From assembly GCA_036752345.1 (NCBI GenBank), contig DAIOSV010000037.1, forward strand, positions 1 to 25,100: a DNA stretch of 25,100 nucleotides, in the 5' to 3' direction. This document shows, piece by piece, positions 8,163 to 16,900 of this stretch. This DNA is from UBA1715 sp036752345. Its GTDB lineage: Bacteria > Bacteroidota > Bacteroidia > Bacteroidales > UBA1715. A model generated the notes under the pieces. It did no database searches. It was not told where the DNA came from and saw nothing but the letters and a program-made list of their open reading frames with translations. Positions within the stretch are counted from its first letter, which is position 1; the number at the start of each line of letters is the position of its first letter. Both the position numbers and the translations under genes were made by a program.

Positions 8163-9107
8163 TTATTGTTGAAAAGCACTTTTGATTTTTTCGGTCAATT
8201 TTGAAGAAACGAGTTTCTCGGTTTGCAATACCATGTTTTTGATTGCGAGGGCCGAAGAAGCTCCATGACCAATTACTATAGGTGCGTTTACACCAAGTAC
8301 GGCTGTTCCGCCATGAATTTCATAATTAAAGTAATCAAAGAATTCGTTGGTAAGTTTCAACTTTTGAGAGATGGTGTACATAGCCTCAACTTGCTTCAAT
8401 ACAATGTTTCCGGTGAAACCATCACATACAATAACATCAGCTACATCGTCATACAAATGATTTGCCTCAATGTTACCGCAGAAATTATATTCTTTGGTGT
8501 CTTTCATCAATGCATAAGCCGCTTGTGTCAAAAGATTCCCCTTCTGTTCTTCTGCACCTATGTTGAGCAATCGAACACGTGGGTTTGCTACATCAAAATA
8601 ATTATGAGAGAATAAACTTCCCAATAAACCATATTGATAGAGAACCTCTGGCTTGCAATCCGAATTTAAACCAACATCAAGTAAGGTTGAATAACTACCA
8701 TTAACTAATTTTGGCACCGGCATAACTAAACAAGGACGAAGAATTTCGGGGATAAGTTTGATGACGGACACTGCGCCCACCATCATTGCTCCCGTACTTC
8801 CTGCACTTGCAAAAGCATCAATTTTGCCGGCGGACAAATCTTTAAACCCAACAGTAATGCTAGAGTCTTGTTTTTGTTGAAATGCCTTAGCTGGATGTTC
8901 GCCCATTTCTATCACAGAAGGGGCGTCAACAATCTCAATGTTGTTGTTTGAATATTTTTCTCTCTCTAATATAGATGCAATTTTGCGTGTATCGCCATAC
9001 AAAACAATGGTACTGCCAGATTGTATTACAGAACTTGCCTGTATAACACCCAGCACTACATTTTCAGGGGCGAAATCTCCCCCCATTCCATCTATGCCGA
9101 TTCTCAT
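8163..9107 (-). CDS. plsX: Phosphate acyltransferase PlsX
   Basis: Converts acyl-ACP to acyl-phosphate for phospholipid synthesis. It is a peripheral membrane protein working with PlsY. The N-terminus MRIGIDGMGGDFAPENVVLG is the family signature. SAGSTGAMMVGAV, LLDVGLNSDCKP, ADVIVCDGFTGNIVLK and GVNAPIVIGHGASS are further conserved blocks. The length of 314 residues is normal. It is the third gene of a DUF177-rpmF-plsX operon, 14 bp after rpmF. In many Bacteroidota fabH follows directly. Here a strong terminator follows instead and the next gene is atpB. Confidence 0.97.
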   Translation of the reverse strand: MRIGIDGMGGDFAPENVVLGVIQASSVIQSGSTIVLYGDTRKIASILEREKYSNNNIEIVDAPSVIEMGEHPAKAFQQKQDSSITVGFKDLSAGKIDAFASAGSTGAMMVGAVSVIKLIPEILRPCLVMPVPKLVNGSYSTLLDVGLNSDCKPEVLYQYGLLGSLFSHNYFDVANPRVRLLNIGAEEQKGNLLTQAAYALMKDTKEYNFCGNIEANHLYDDVADVIVCDGFTGNIVLKQVEAMYTISQKLKLTNEFFDYFNYEIHGGTAVLGVNAPIVIGHGASSALAIKNMVLQTEKLVSSKLTEKIKSAFQQ

Positions 9108-9121
9108 ACTAGAGGAGTTGT

Positions 9122-9316
9122 TTATTCAGCCGATTGTTGTTTTTCAACCAATAGTTTGCCGTTGTAGTATAAGTTTCCTTCTACTTCGTAGGCAGTATGT
9201 CTGCGATGAACTGTTCCTGTTGTTGAACATTTGCTTAATGTTGGAACAGCTGCTTTGTCGTGTGTACGTCTTGAATCTCTTCTTGTTTTCGAGATTTTTC
9301 GCTTAGGATGTGCCAT
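9122..9316 (-). CDS. rpmF: 50S ribosomal protein L32
   Basis: A 64-residue ribosomal protein with the signature start MAHPKRKISKTRRDSRRTHD. The C-terminal part contains a single cysteine (C29), where zinc-ribbon forms of L32 carry two CxxC pairs. It is thus the zinc-independent form, with segments STTGTVHRRH and GNLYYNGKLL replacing the ribbon. It lies between the DUF177 gene (12 bp upstream) and plsX (14 bp downstream), the standard arrangement. Confidence 0.96.
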   Translation of the reverse strand: MAHPKRKISKTRRDSRRTHDKAAVPTLSKCSTTGTVHRRHTAYEVEGNLYYNGKLLVEKQQSAE

Positions 9317-9328
9317 TGTATTATTATT

Positions 9329-9853
9329 TTAATTTTTAAACATATATTTTAATGAATCCCAACGAGGATCCGTTTTTTCTTCTTTTTTCGCTTCCGTTTC
9401 GTGTTTCAAATATGCAACAACGTCAGCATTACAATCTTTTTCATTCGGATGAACTTTTTTTAATGGAAGTGCCAACAATATCATTTCATAGATTGTTGGT
9501 GACAAAGAGATCTCTATTTCGTCAGGTGCAATTACCATCACGTTTTCGTCTTCGGATAACTCATTTTCTTTGTTTCCTACTTTTACCAAAAACTCTTGTG
9601 ATATTTTTAGAGGCAACTTAAATACCTCCAAACATCTATCACATGGTACCGAAACGGTTCCCTTCATCTTTAATGAAAGTGTATATACATTCAATTGTTT
9701 TACAAAATGAACCGATACAACCAAATTTGCATCATGTACATCTTCCATCTCCTGCTCATCAATGAACGCTTTGCCAATTTTCCAATTTGCATCGAACGTC
9801 CCATTATTTAGGGCTTGTAGTGGAATTATATGTAAATCCCTTGTTTGATACAT
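9329..9853 (-). CDS. DUF177 / YceD family protein
   Basis: A 174-residue protein of the YceD (DUF177) family, linked in many bacteria to 23S rRNA accumulation and nearly always encoded before rpmF. Conserved features are the CxxC in VPCDRCLEVF, a central beta-rich region, an acidic block ending in EIEISLSPTIYEMILLALPL, and the VHPNEKDC segment. The C-terminal DPRWDSLKYM is also typical. It is the first gene of the operon, and its start at 9853 is supported by a well-placed promoter 18-48 bp upstream. Confidence 0.9.
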   Translation of the reverse strand: MYQTRDLHIIPLQALNNGTFDANWKIGKAFIDEQEMEDVHDANLVVSVHFVKQLNVYTLSLKMKGTVSVPCDRCLEVFKLPLKISQEFLVKVGNKENELSEDENVMVIAPDEIEISLSPTIYEMILLALPLKKVHPNEKDCNADVVAYLKHETEAKKEEKTDPRWDSLKYMFKN

Positions 9854-9870
9854 CTAAAAAAATTAGCACG

Positions 9871-9901
9871 CAAAAATAGAAAATTCTTTACAATTCACAA
9901 A
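9871..9901 (-). promoter_or_regulatory. Promoter of the yceD-rpmF-plsX operon
   Basis: Minus strand: TTTG, exactly 19 bp, TATTTTTG. This is a full match to the Bacteroidota primary sigma factor consensus (TTTG-N19-TAnnTTTG). The inferred transcript start is about 10 bp before the yceD start codon. Confidence 0.78.
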
Positions 9902-9955
9902 CATTTCACAATTTATTAACCATTGTATTTTTCCGATTTATATCGGTAAATTGAT

Positions 9956-10834
9956 TCACAATGAATTAGAAAGATTCGTAAATCGTGCAATGACACCTAA
10001 AGGCAATTTTTTCTTGAAAGAATCTTCCAAATACAACTCACCAAATTCCTTTTGGGCGGTATGTTTTGGGAAAATTTGATTTACTAAGTTTTCAAGAATA
10101 AAAGCGGAGAAGCCAAGTGAATAGGTGTTTAAGATAAAGAAATATTTGTCTTTGTCTAAAATCTGTTCTACCTCTTTGAGTAGGGCATTTAAATCGCGTT
10201 CCAACTTCCAATCTTCGCCATTTGTTCCTCGACCGAATGCAGGCGGATCCATAATGATACCATTATATGTATTGCCACGTTTTGCTTCTTTTGCTACAAA
10301 TTTGCGTGCGTCTTCCACTATCCAACGAATGTCTGACAATCCGGAGGATTCCATATTTTGTCGAGTCCATGAAACCACTTGTTTCACCGAGTCAAGGTGC
10401 GTAACGGTAGCTCCTGCAGCGCGTGCCACAACTGATGCAATGCCAGTATATCCAAATAAATTCAGCACTCGTAAATTGCTATTTGCCTTACATATTGAAT
10501 AGATATAATCCCAGTTTACGGCCTGCTCCGGAAAAATTCCCACATGCTTAAAAGCCGTAAATTTTAGATTGCAGGTAACGTTCAGCGCATCATATTTAAT
10601 TTGCCACGTATCCGGACAATTTTTGTGCTTAATCCAATCGCCATTATTACTTGAACGGGCAACGAAATCAACCGAAGCCAATTTTTGCCATTCGCTTTCG
10701 GGCAATGATTTATTCCATACTGCTTGCGGTTCGGGGCGACGTGTAATGCAGTTGCCAAACTGTTCTAGTTTTTCAAAATCGCCGGAATCAATTAAACGAT
10801 ACTCTTTCCACCGCGTTGGAGTTACATATATCAT
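9956..10834 (-). CDS. Class I SAM-dependent methyltransferase, RlmI/RlmK-like (COG1092 type)
   Basis: A 292-residue Rossmann-fold methyltransferase. SAM-binding motif I is VLNLFGYTG (residues 123-131), an acidic residue at D148 (THLDSV) probably binds the ribose hydroxyls, and the catalytic motif is DPPAFGRG beginning at D196. This resembles the RlmI/RlmKL group of 23S rRNA cytosine or guanine methyltransferases, but the PUA RNA-binding domain at the RlmI N-terminus is absent. The first 110 residues are instead a short beta-rich region with FKHVGIFPEQAVNWDY. The substrate is probably rRNA by family membership, but this is not shown by the sequence. It stands alone, divergent from the bactofilin operon. 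Confidence 0.85.
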   Translation of the reverse strand: MIYVTPTRWKEYRLIDSGDFEKLEQFGNCITRRPEPQAVWNKSLPESEWQKLASVDFVARSSNNGDWIKHKNCPDTWQIKYDALNVTCNLKFTAFKHVGIFPEQAVNWDYIYSICKANSNLRVLNLFGYTGIASVVARAAGATVTHLDSVKQVVSWTRQNMESSGLSDIRWIVEDARKFVAKEAKRGNTYNGIIMDPPAFGRGTNGEDWKLERDLNALLKEVEQILDKDKYFFILNTYSLGFSAFILENLVNQIFPKHTAQKEFGELYLEDSFKKKLPLGVIARFTNLSNSL

Positions 10835-10853
10835 GGTAAGTACAATTTGCTGA

Positions 10854-10861
10854 CAAATGTA
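10854..10861 (-). promoter_or_regulatory. Candidate -7 element for the methyltransferase gene
   Basis: Minus-strand TACATTTG fits TAnnTTTG and lies 20 bp upstream of the start codon. No TTTG is seen 19 bp further upstream. Confidence 0.45.
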
Positions 10862-10896
10862 ATGAATTACTTGTTCCTATATATAAACTAAATTAT

Positions 10897-10904
10897 TATA
10901 TTTG
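10897..10904 (+). promoter_or_regulatory. Candidate -7 element for the bactofilin operon
   Basis: TATATTTG matches the consensus and lies 23 bp upstream of the bactofilin start. The -33 region has only a weak TTCC or TTG match at imperfect spacing. Confidence 0.5.
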
Positions 10905-10927
10905 CACTCACAAAAAAATAAAACAGT

Positions 10928-11296
10928 ATGGGAAAATCAGATAATGGGGCCTTCTCAACTAATTTAATTACATCGGGCACTGTAATCAATGGCGATATTA
11001 CGTGTGATAGCGACATGAGAATTGATGGTGTTTTGTCCGGAAATTTAACAGCAAAAGGCAAAATAGTAATAGGGAAAACCGGCGATGTAAAAGGTGAAAT
11101 AGTGTGCCAAAATTGCGATGTGGAAGGTGCTATAAATGGTAAACTTACTATAAAAGATTTGTTATCACTACGAGCTACAGCAAAATTTTTCGGAGATATT
11201 ATTACTTCAAAACTTGCAATTGAACCGGGAGCAATTTTTACCGGAACATGCAAAATGAACGGAGAAAAAAGCAATCCAGTCGTTGAAAAAAAATAA
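10928..11296 (+). CDS. Bactofilin (polymer-forming cytoskeletal protein)
   Basis: A 122-residue protein that is almost entirely one bactofilin (DUF583) beta-helix domain. The repeating pattern GTVINGDITCDSDMRIDGVL, GNLTAKGKIVIGKTGDVKGE, CQNCDVEGAINGKLTIKDLL shows the regular hydrophobic/glycine rungs of the fold. Bactofilins self-assemble into filaments at the membrane and guide cell-wall or shape functions. The stop codon overlaps the next gene, the AtpZ-like protein. In many Bacteroidota bactofilin-atpZ stand directly before atpB. Here they are on the opposite strand and about 2.9 kb away from atpB. Confidence 0.93.
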   Translation: MGKSDNGAFSTNLITSGTVINGDITCDSDMRIDGVLSGNLTAKGKIVIGKTGDVKGEIVCQNCDVEGAINGKLTIKDLLSLRATAKFFGDIITSKLAIEPGAIFTGTCKMNGEKSNPVVEKK

Positions 11297-11492
11297 CGTC
11301 AACAAATTCATAAAGTACAGCAATATTGGCATCCAAATGCTAGTGGTAATAGTTTTGGGTGCCTTTGGCGGGAAAAAATTGGATGAAGTGTTAGGAAACG
11401 AAAACCCAATTTTTACCGTTATTCTCTCTCTCTTGGCCGTTTTTGCGGCAATTTATCTTGCCATCAAAGATTTTATCAAATTTGACAAATGA
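11283..11492 (+). CDS. AtpZ/AtpI-family ATP synthase assembly protein
   Basis: A 69-residue protein with two membrane segments (about residues 14-31 and 43-61). The pattern YSNIGIQMLVVIVLGAFGGKKLDEVLG followed by a second helix and a charged tail fits the AtpZ/AtpI family, small membrane proteins linked to F0 c-ring assembly or Mg2+ supply. The start is TTG at 11283, overlapping the end of the bactofilin gene by 14 bp. The next in-frame ATG would remove the first helix, so TTG is preferred. It overlaps the following gene by ATGA. I infer it acts on the ATP synthase encoded on the other strand. Confidence 0.78.
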   Translation: MKKNNVNKFIKYSNIGIQMLVVIVLGAFGGKKLDEVLGNENPIFTVILSLLAVFAAIYLAIKDFIKFDK

Positions 11493-11851
11493 GAATTCTT
11501 CTTTCACGAGCCTTACTTCACTGCGGAATTTTCATCGTAATTGTAAGCTCGCTTTTCCTAACGTGTGACTCAGAGTCCTATTTGTTTCGTTCGGCAATAA
11601 CCATTTCTGCTATTGTGGCGGCAATCAATTTGATAGGAGAAATTGTACACGTACTAATTCCAACGCCCACAGAAAAAGCTAAAATTTTCAAGACCTTGTT
11701 TGTGACTTCGGCAGAATTCCTTGGCTATCTTATACTTACCATTCCGTTTGTGCTTCGTGCGCAAAGCGATAAAGAAATTCTAGGCCTCTATATTATTGGA
11801 ATATTTTTCCTTTATGCAATCGTGGAATTTTTGTTTTTCAGAAAACAGTAA
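11489..11851 (+). CDS. Small four-TM membrane protein, ATP-synthase-locus associated
   Basis: A 120-residue hydrophobic protein with four predicted membrane segments (about residues 7-24, 32-55, 70-88 and 97-116). It has no catalytic motif that I recognise. It starts at an ATG overlapping the AtpZ-like stop codon (ATGA), indicating translational coupling. In other Bacteroidota a small hypothetical membrane protein occupies the place between atpZ and atpB, and this gene is probably its counterpart. Topology alone also resembles AtpI (four helices), so an accessory role in F0 assembly is a reasonable inference but is not demonstrated. Confidence 0.75.
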   Translation: MRILLSRALLHCGIFIVIVSSLFLTCDSESYLFRSAITISAIVAAINLIGEIVHVLIPTPTEKAKIFKTLFVTSAEFLGYLILTIPFVLRAQSDKEILGLYIIGIFFLYAIVEFLFFRKQ

Positions 11852-11959
11852 TCTTCCATTTTTTTTTCTATTTTAAAAAAAGCAATGTCTTTGATTATGA
11901 GCGTTTTCGCAACGAGAGGGAAGTTTTTTTCTTTCGTTTTAAATCAAACCAGCAATCTT

Positions 11960-11990
11960 CTTGTGAAATAACAAAAATCACGTATTTTTG
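11960..11990 (+). promoter_or_regulatory. Promoter of rpiB-lutB
   Basis: CTTG, exactly 19 bp, TATTTTTG. The -7 element is a full consensus match and the -33 element matches three of four bases. It ends 22 bp before the rpiB start codon. Confidence 0.65.
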
Positions 11991-12012
11991 CAAAAATTAG
12001 AATCACGTAATA

Positions 12013-12450
12013 ATGGAAACGCACAAAATAGCAATCGCTTGCGACCACGCCGGATTCCAGATGAAGGAATTCCTAAAAAAACAACTTACTCAACAAGGAT
12101 TTGAAATTATTGATTACGGAACCGATTCTGATCAGTCGGTTGACTATCCTGACTATGCACATAAAGTTGGCTATGCTATCAGTTCTGGTGAAATAGCAAT
12201 TGGCATTGTGTTATGTGGATCGGGAAATGGCGTAAATATGACCGTAAACAAACACAAAGGAGTAAGGTCTGCTCTTTGTTGGAACGAAGAAATTGCTCGT
12301 CTTGCTCGTGCACACAACAACGCAAATGTATGTGCACTTCCTGCACGTTTTATCTCGGCTCAAGACGCATGGCGCATTGTACAAATGTTTCTTTCTTCAG
12401 ATTTTGAAGGTGGCCGTCATGAAAAAAGAATCAATAAAATTGATTTGTAG
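12013..12450 (+). CDS. rpiB: Ribose-5-phosphate isomerase B
   Basis: Interconverts ribose-5-phosphate and ribulose-5-phosphate in the pentose phosphate pathway. The length of 145 residues is typical. The N-terminal IAIACDHAGFQMKE contains the substrate-binding D11-H12. The active-site cysteine is C68 in VLCGSGNGV, and H101 in ARAHNNANV is the conserved ring-opening histidine. The phosphate-binding pattern and the C-terminal GGRHEKRI are also present. It is preceded by a good Bacteroidota promoter and followed after 13 bp by the LutB-like gene. RpiB cannot be told apart from allose-6-phosphate isomerases by motif alone, but the housekeeping setting favours RpiB. Confidence 0.94.
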   Translation: METHKIAIACDHAGFQMKEFLKKQLTQQGFEIIDYGTDSDQSVDYPDYAHKVGYAISSGEIAIGIVLCGSGNGVNMTVNKHKGVRSALCWNEEIARLARAHNNANVCALPARFISAQDAWRIVQMFLSSDFEGGRHEKRINKIDL

Positions 12451-12463
12451 AACATTGTAATTT

Positions 12464-13837
12464 ATGGCAAATTCAAAAGCAAAAAAGTTCCAAGCTGACG
12501 CCGCACGTGTTTCGTTTGACGAAAAGCACCGAAATACCATACGGTTCAATATGGGCAAATATTACGCAGCCGTGTCGAAAGGCAGAGCTCGCTATCAAGA
12601 TTTTGAAGCTACAAGACAAAAAGCTGCGGCAATTAAACGACACACGCTTGAGCATTTAGCCGACTACTTGTTGCAATTTGAGAAAAATTTTACCGCCAAT
12701 GGTGGCACGGTTCTATGGGCTCGCACTGCCGACGATGCAATTGCATATATTACTGAGATTTTCAAAGAAAACGATGTGAAATCTGTAGTCAAAAGTAAAT
12801 CTATGACGACCGAAGAAATCGAGTTGAATGAGAACTTGAAAAAAGTCGGTGTAGAATCGGTTGAAACTGACCTTGGCGAATATATTGTGCAACTTGCCGG
12901 AGAACGTCCATATCATATTGTAACTCCAGCAATGCACAAATCAAAGGCTGACATTGCAAAGCTTTTTAATAAACATTTTGGTTTTCCGCTTGAAAGCACT
13001 GCCGAAGAAATGACAATGCTTGCTCGGGAAAAACTCCGTGAAAAATACCTTGCTGCCGATGCTGGAATAACCGGTGCAAATTTTATAATAGCCGACAAAG
13101 GTGCAATTGCAGTGACCGAAAACGAAGGGAATGGACTGATGTCAACCTCGTTCCCTAAAATACAAATTGCAATTGCGGGAATAGAAAAAATCATTCCTTC
13201 GTTTAAAGACCTTGGATTGTTTTGGCCGCACTTGGCACAAAACGGAACAGGGCAGCCAATTACCGCTTATAGCTCCGTATTTAGTGGCCCAAAGAAAGCA
13301 AATGAATCGCACGGACCGGAAAAAATGTACGTGATATTGCTAGACAACGGTCGTACCAATTTATATAAACAAGACACATTTAGAGTCGCGCTTTCTTGTA
13401 TTCGTTGCGGAGCATGCCTTAATGCTTGTCCAATATACAAAAATATAGGCGGTTGGTCATATGATACAACGTATTCAGGACCAATTGGCACCGTAATTTC
13501 TCCACATTTGAGAGGCTTCGATGAGTTATCGCACCTGTCTACGGCATGTTCGCTTTGTGGAAATTGTGCAACGGTTTGCCCTGTAAAAATGCCACTCAAC
13601 GACTTGATTCTTGAGAATAGAAAACTTGCGGTTGAAGGCAATTATTTTTCAAAATTCGAGAAACCAATTATTAATGGATTTACCTTTTTTACGAAAAAAG
13701 CTTGCCGTGAAGATATTGTTGGCGGAACGGTGAAAAATGTTGCTGCAAAATGCTTAGGCGAAGACGCTTGGGGCAAAAAACGAGCGTTTCCAAAATTTGC
13801 AAAAAAATCATTCCGCGCTATTTCTAAAAACAAGTAA
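12464..13837 (+). CDS. LutB-like LUD-domain iron-sulfur protein
   Basis: A 457-residue protein of the LutB/YkgF family, iron-sulfur components of L-lactate oxidation (LutABC). The N-terminal two thirds is a LUD domain, with the segments ANFIIADKGAIAVTENEGNG and VKSKSMTTEEIELNENL. Two ferredoxin-type 4Fe-4S motifs follow, CIRCGACLNACP (about residues 312-323) and CSLCGNCATVCP (about residues 362-373). A short C-terminal region completes the usual length. lutA and lutC partners are not adjacent: the upstream neighbour is rpiB, 13 bp away, and downstream is secDF with its own promoter. Whether it works with distant LutA/LutC or in another electron-transfer role cannot be told from this window. 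Confidence 0.88.
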   Translation: MANSKAKKFQADAARVSFDEKHRNTIRFNMGKYYAAVSKGRARYQDFEATRQKAAAIKRHTLEHLADYLLQFEKNFTANGGTVLWARTADDAIAYITEIFKENDVKSVVKSKSMTTEEIELNENLKKVGVESVETDLGEYIVQLAGERPYHIVTPAMHKSKADIAKLFNKHFGFPLESTAEEMTMLAREKLREKYLAADAGITGANFIIADKGAIAVTENEGNGLMSTSFPKIQIAIAGIEKIIPSFKDLGLFWPHLAQNGTGQPITAYSSVFSGPKKANESHGPEKMYVILLDNGRTNLYKQDTFRVALSCIRCGACLNACPIYKNIGGWSYDTTYSGPIGTVISPHLRGFDELSHLSTACSLCGNCATVCPVKMPLNDLILENRKLAVEGNYFSKFEKPIINGFTFFTKKACREDIVGGTVKNVAAKCLGEDAWGKKRAFPKFAKKSFRAISKNK

Positions 13838-13900
13838 CATCATACATGATGCCGAAATAAATAAATTCGGTATTCACATTCCTAATTCAGAATTAAAGTA

Positions 13901-13908
13901 TATATTTG
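13901..13908 (+). promoter_or_regulatory. Candidate -7 element for secDF
   Basis: TATATTTG is a full match to the -7 consensus, 37 bp upstream of the secDF start. The -33 position reads ATTC, a poor match. The 108-bp intergenic region also holds the near-palindrome CATCATACATGATG at 13838-13851 and a weak CCGAA/TTCGG inverted repeat at 13852-13870, neither with a T tract. Confidence 0.5.
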
Positions 13909-13945
13909 CCATCTAAAAAACTAGGTTAACTTAAATAATAGAAAA

Positions 13946-16900
13946 ATGCAAAACAGAGGGTTTATCCGTATCTTCACAGTCTGCTTGGTTTTGGCAGCAC
14001 TCTATTCCTTATCATTTACGTATTATACAACGAAGGCTAATCGCGATGCTGATGCCTATGCGAAAGAGAAAGCTGGTGGAGACAACATTGCATACGCAAC
14101 GTACCAAAAACAATATCTTGATTCACTTTCACGCGTAGAAGACTACTACAACTTCTTTTGGTTGCGTAAATTTAGCTTGAACGATTGCCATCAACATGAG
14201 TTGAACCTCGGTTTGGACCTTAAAGGTGGTATGAACGTTACACTTCAAATTTCCACTCGTGATCTTATCAAAAACTTGTCATCTGATGGCGATGCCGACA
14301 CTATGTTGATTAAAACATTGAATTTGGCCGACAAATACGAACAAGAAGCTGGCGAAACATACATTACGGCATTTGGTAGAGCATTTGAGGAATTATATCC
14401 AAATAAATTCATGCGTACAATGTTTGTTGCGAATGAAGATTTGAATGGAAAAATCAACTTCAACTCGACAAACAAAGATGTGCTTAAAGTTCTTGAAGGT
14501 GAAGAGACCGCTGCAATTGAAAATACATTCAATGTAATTAGAACTCGTATTGACCGCTTCGGTGTTACTCAACCAAATATTCAAAATGTTGGTGGTGGAC
14601 GTATTTTAGTTGAACTTCCGGGAGTTGCAGATAGAGAACGTGTACGTGACCTTTTGGAAAGTTCTGCGCAATTGGAATTTTGGGAAACATACAATAACTC
14701 TGAAGTATACCAAATTTTATTCTCTATAAATAATGCACTTGCTGCAATGAACAAAGTTGCAGAACCTGCAAAAGATACTACAGCAAAGGCAACGGTTGCC
14801 AAAGCTGAATCAAAAGATACCGCAGCTTCTAAAAAAACTGCAGCTTCTCAAAAATTATCACTTAAAGATCAAATCAAAAAAGACTCAAGTTCTGTAGACT
14901 CTGCACAATTAATGGCAAAGAATGCAGAAGAGTTCAAAAAAGCAAATCCGTTCTTTGCTCTTTTAACGCCAAATGTTGACCGCGAAGGCCGTTTGGGTTA
15001 TGGACCAATTGTTGGTTTTGCTCAAAAGAGTTCAATGGTAAAAATTGATTCAATTCTTGCTAGTCCGGAAGTAAAAACAATATTGATGGAAAGTGCTCCG
15101 GAACTTAAGCTTACATGGTCTAAAACAGAAGAAAACGGAGTATATACTCTTATCGCTCTTAAAGATGCTGACGTAGATGGACATCCATCACTTGCCGGTG
15201 ATGTTGTTGTTGATGCTCGCCCTGAGTTTACAGACAAAGGCGGTAGCGCAAGCGTTCGTATGGTTATGAACAGCGAAGGAGCAAAAGATTGGAAACGTTT
15301 AACAAAGGAAAACATCGGTCGTTCGGTTGCCATTGTTCTTGATGGTTATGTATATTCATATCCTACAGTACAAAGCGAAATTGGTGATGGTATTTCATCA
15401 ATTACTGGTAACTTTACAATTGCGCAAGCAACCGATATGGCAAACATATTGAAATCAGGTAAAATGTCGGCACGCGCTCATATCATGAACGCAGAATTCG
15501 TAGGCCCGTCACTTGGTAAGGAATCAATAAAAACCGGTATACTTTCATTTATATTTGCATTCCTACTTGTACTTGTTTACATAATTTTCTACTACCGCAA
15601 AGCCGGAACTGTAGCAAGTATTGCATTGTTCTTGAACTTGTTCTTAATCTTTGGTGTGCTTGCATCTATAGGCGCAGTATTAACTTTGTCGGGTATTGCC
15701 GGTATTGTACTTACACTTGGTATGGCGGTCGATGCGAACGTTATCATCTATGAACGTATTCGTGAGGAAATGGCGTTAGGCAAGGGGTTAAAACTAGCTA
15801 TTGATGATGGTTTCAAAAATGCATATTCAGCAATCATTGATGGTCAGGTTACAACATTCATTATTGGTGTGATTTTGTTCATCTTTGGAACAGGACCAAT
15901 CCAAGGTTTTGCTACCACTTTGATTATCGGTATCTTAACATCATTGTTCTGCGGTATATTCGTTACTCGTTTGATCTTTGAAAGATATCTTGATAAGAAG
16001 AAAGAAATCACATTTGATAGCAAACTTACTCGCGGAGCATTCAAAAATATTAATATCGACTTTATTGGCGCAGGAAAATACACCGCATTTATTTCTGGTG
16101 CAATGATACTTGCTTCTTTAGTTTCTATCGGAGTGCGTGGATTTGATGTGAGTGTTGATTTTGCCGGAGGTCGTTCATTTATAGTAGAACTTCAAGGCGC
16201 ACGTAATGTTGAAGAAATATCAAAATCACTTGCAGCAGAATTCAATGCAGCTCCTGAAGTTAAAACGTATGNNNNNNNNNNNNNNNNNNNNNNNNNNNNN
16301 NNNNNNNNNNNNNNNNNNNNNNNNNNNNNNNNNNNNNNNNNNNNNNNNNNNNNNNNNNNNNNNNNNNNNNNATATCAAAATCACTTGCAGCAGAATTCAA
16401 TGCAGCTCCTGAAGTTAAAACGTATGGTGCTTCTGAAGTAAAAATTACTACTAACTACAAAATCAACGACAAGAGTTCTGAAGTAAGTCAAGAAGTTGAA
16501 ATGAAGTTGTATGAAGGATTAAAACCATACTTGCAAGAAGGGTCTACATTTGAATCATTCTCTGAAAACAATTTGAAGCAATCTGATATGGTTGGACCTA
16601 CTATTGCAAACGATATTATTTGGGGAGCAGTTCTCTCTATTATCATTGCATTGGTATGTATGTTCTTCTATATTTTTGTCAGATTCTCACGTTGGCAATA
16701 TGGTGTTGGAGCTGTTTTAGCTTTGATGCATGACTCTATTATCGTAATTGGTCTTTACTCATTACTATACGGTATTGTTCCTTTCTCTATGGAAATTGGA
16801 CAAACGTTTGTCGCAGCAGTTTTGACTATTATTGGTTACTCAATCAACGATACCGTGGTTGTATTCGACCGTATTCGTGAGTACACAAGGGAATATCCAA

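Noticed and set aside
9933..9946. CCGAT/ATCGG hairpin after the methyltransferase gene as a terminator
   Set aside because: Only five base pairs and followed by A residues rather than a T tract on the minus strand.
13846..13860. Tiny upstream open frame (MMPK) before secDF, considered as an arrest-peptide regulator
   Set aside because: It is four codons long and lies upstream of the inferred secDF transcript start, so it would not be in the mRNA leader.
16272..16371. secDF as a pseudogene or as separate secD and secF genes
   Set aside because: The interruption is an N placeholder with duplicated flanks; the merged sequence is in frame and complete.
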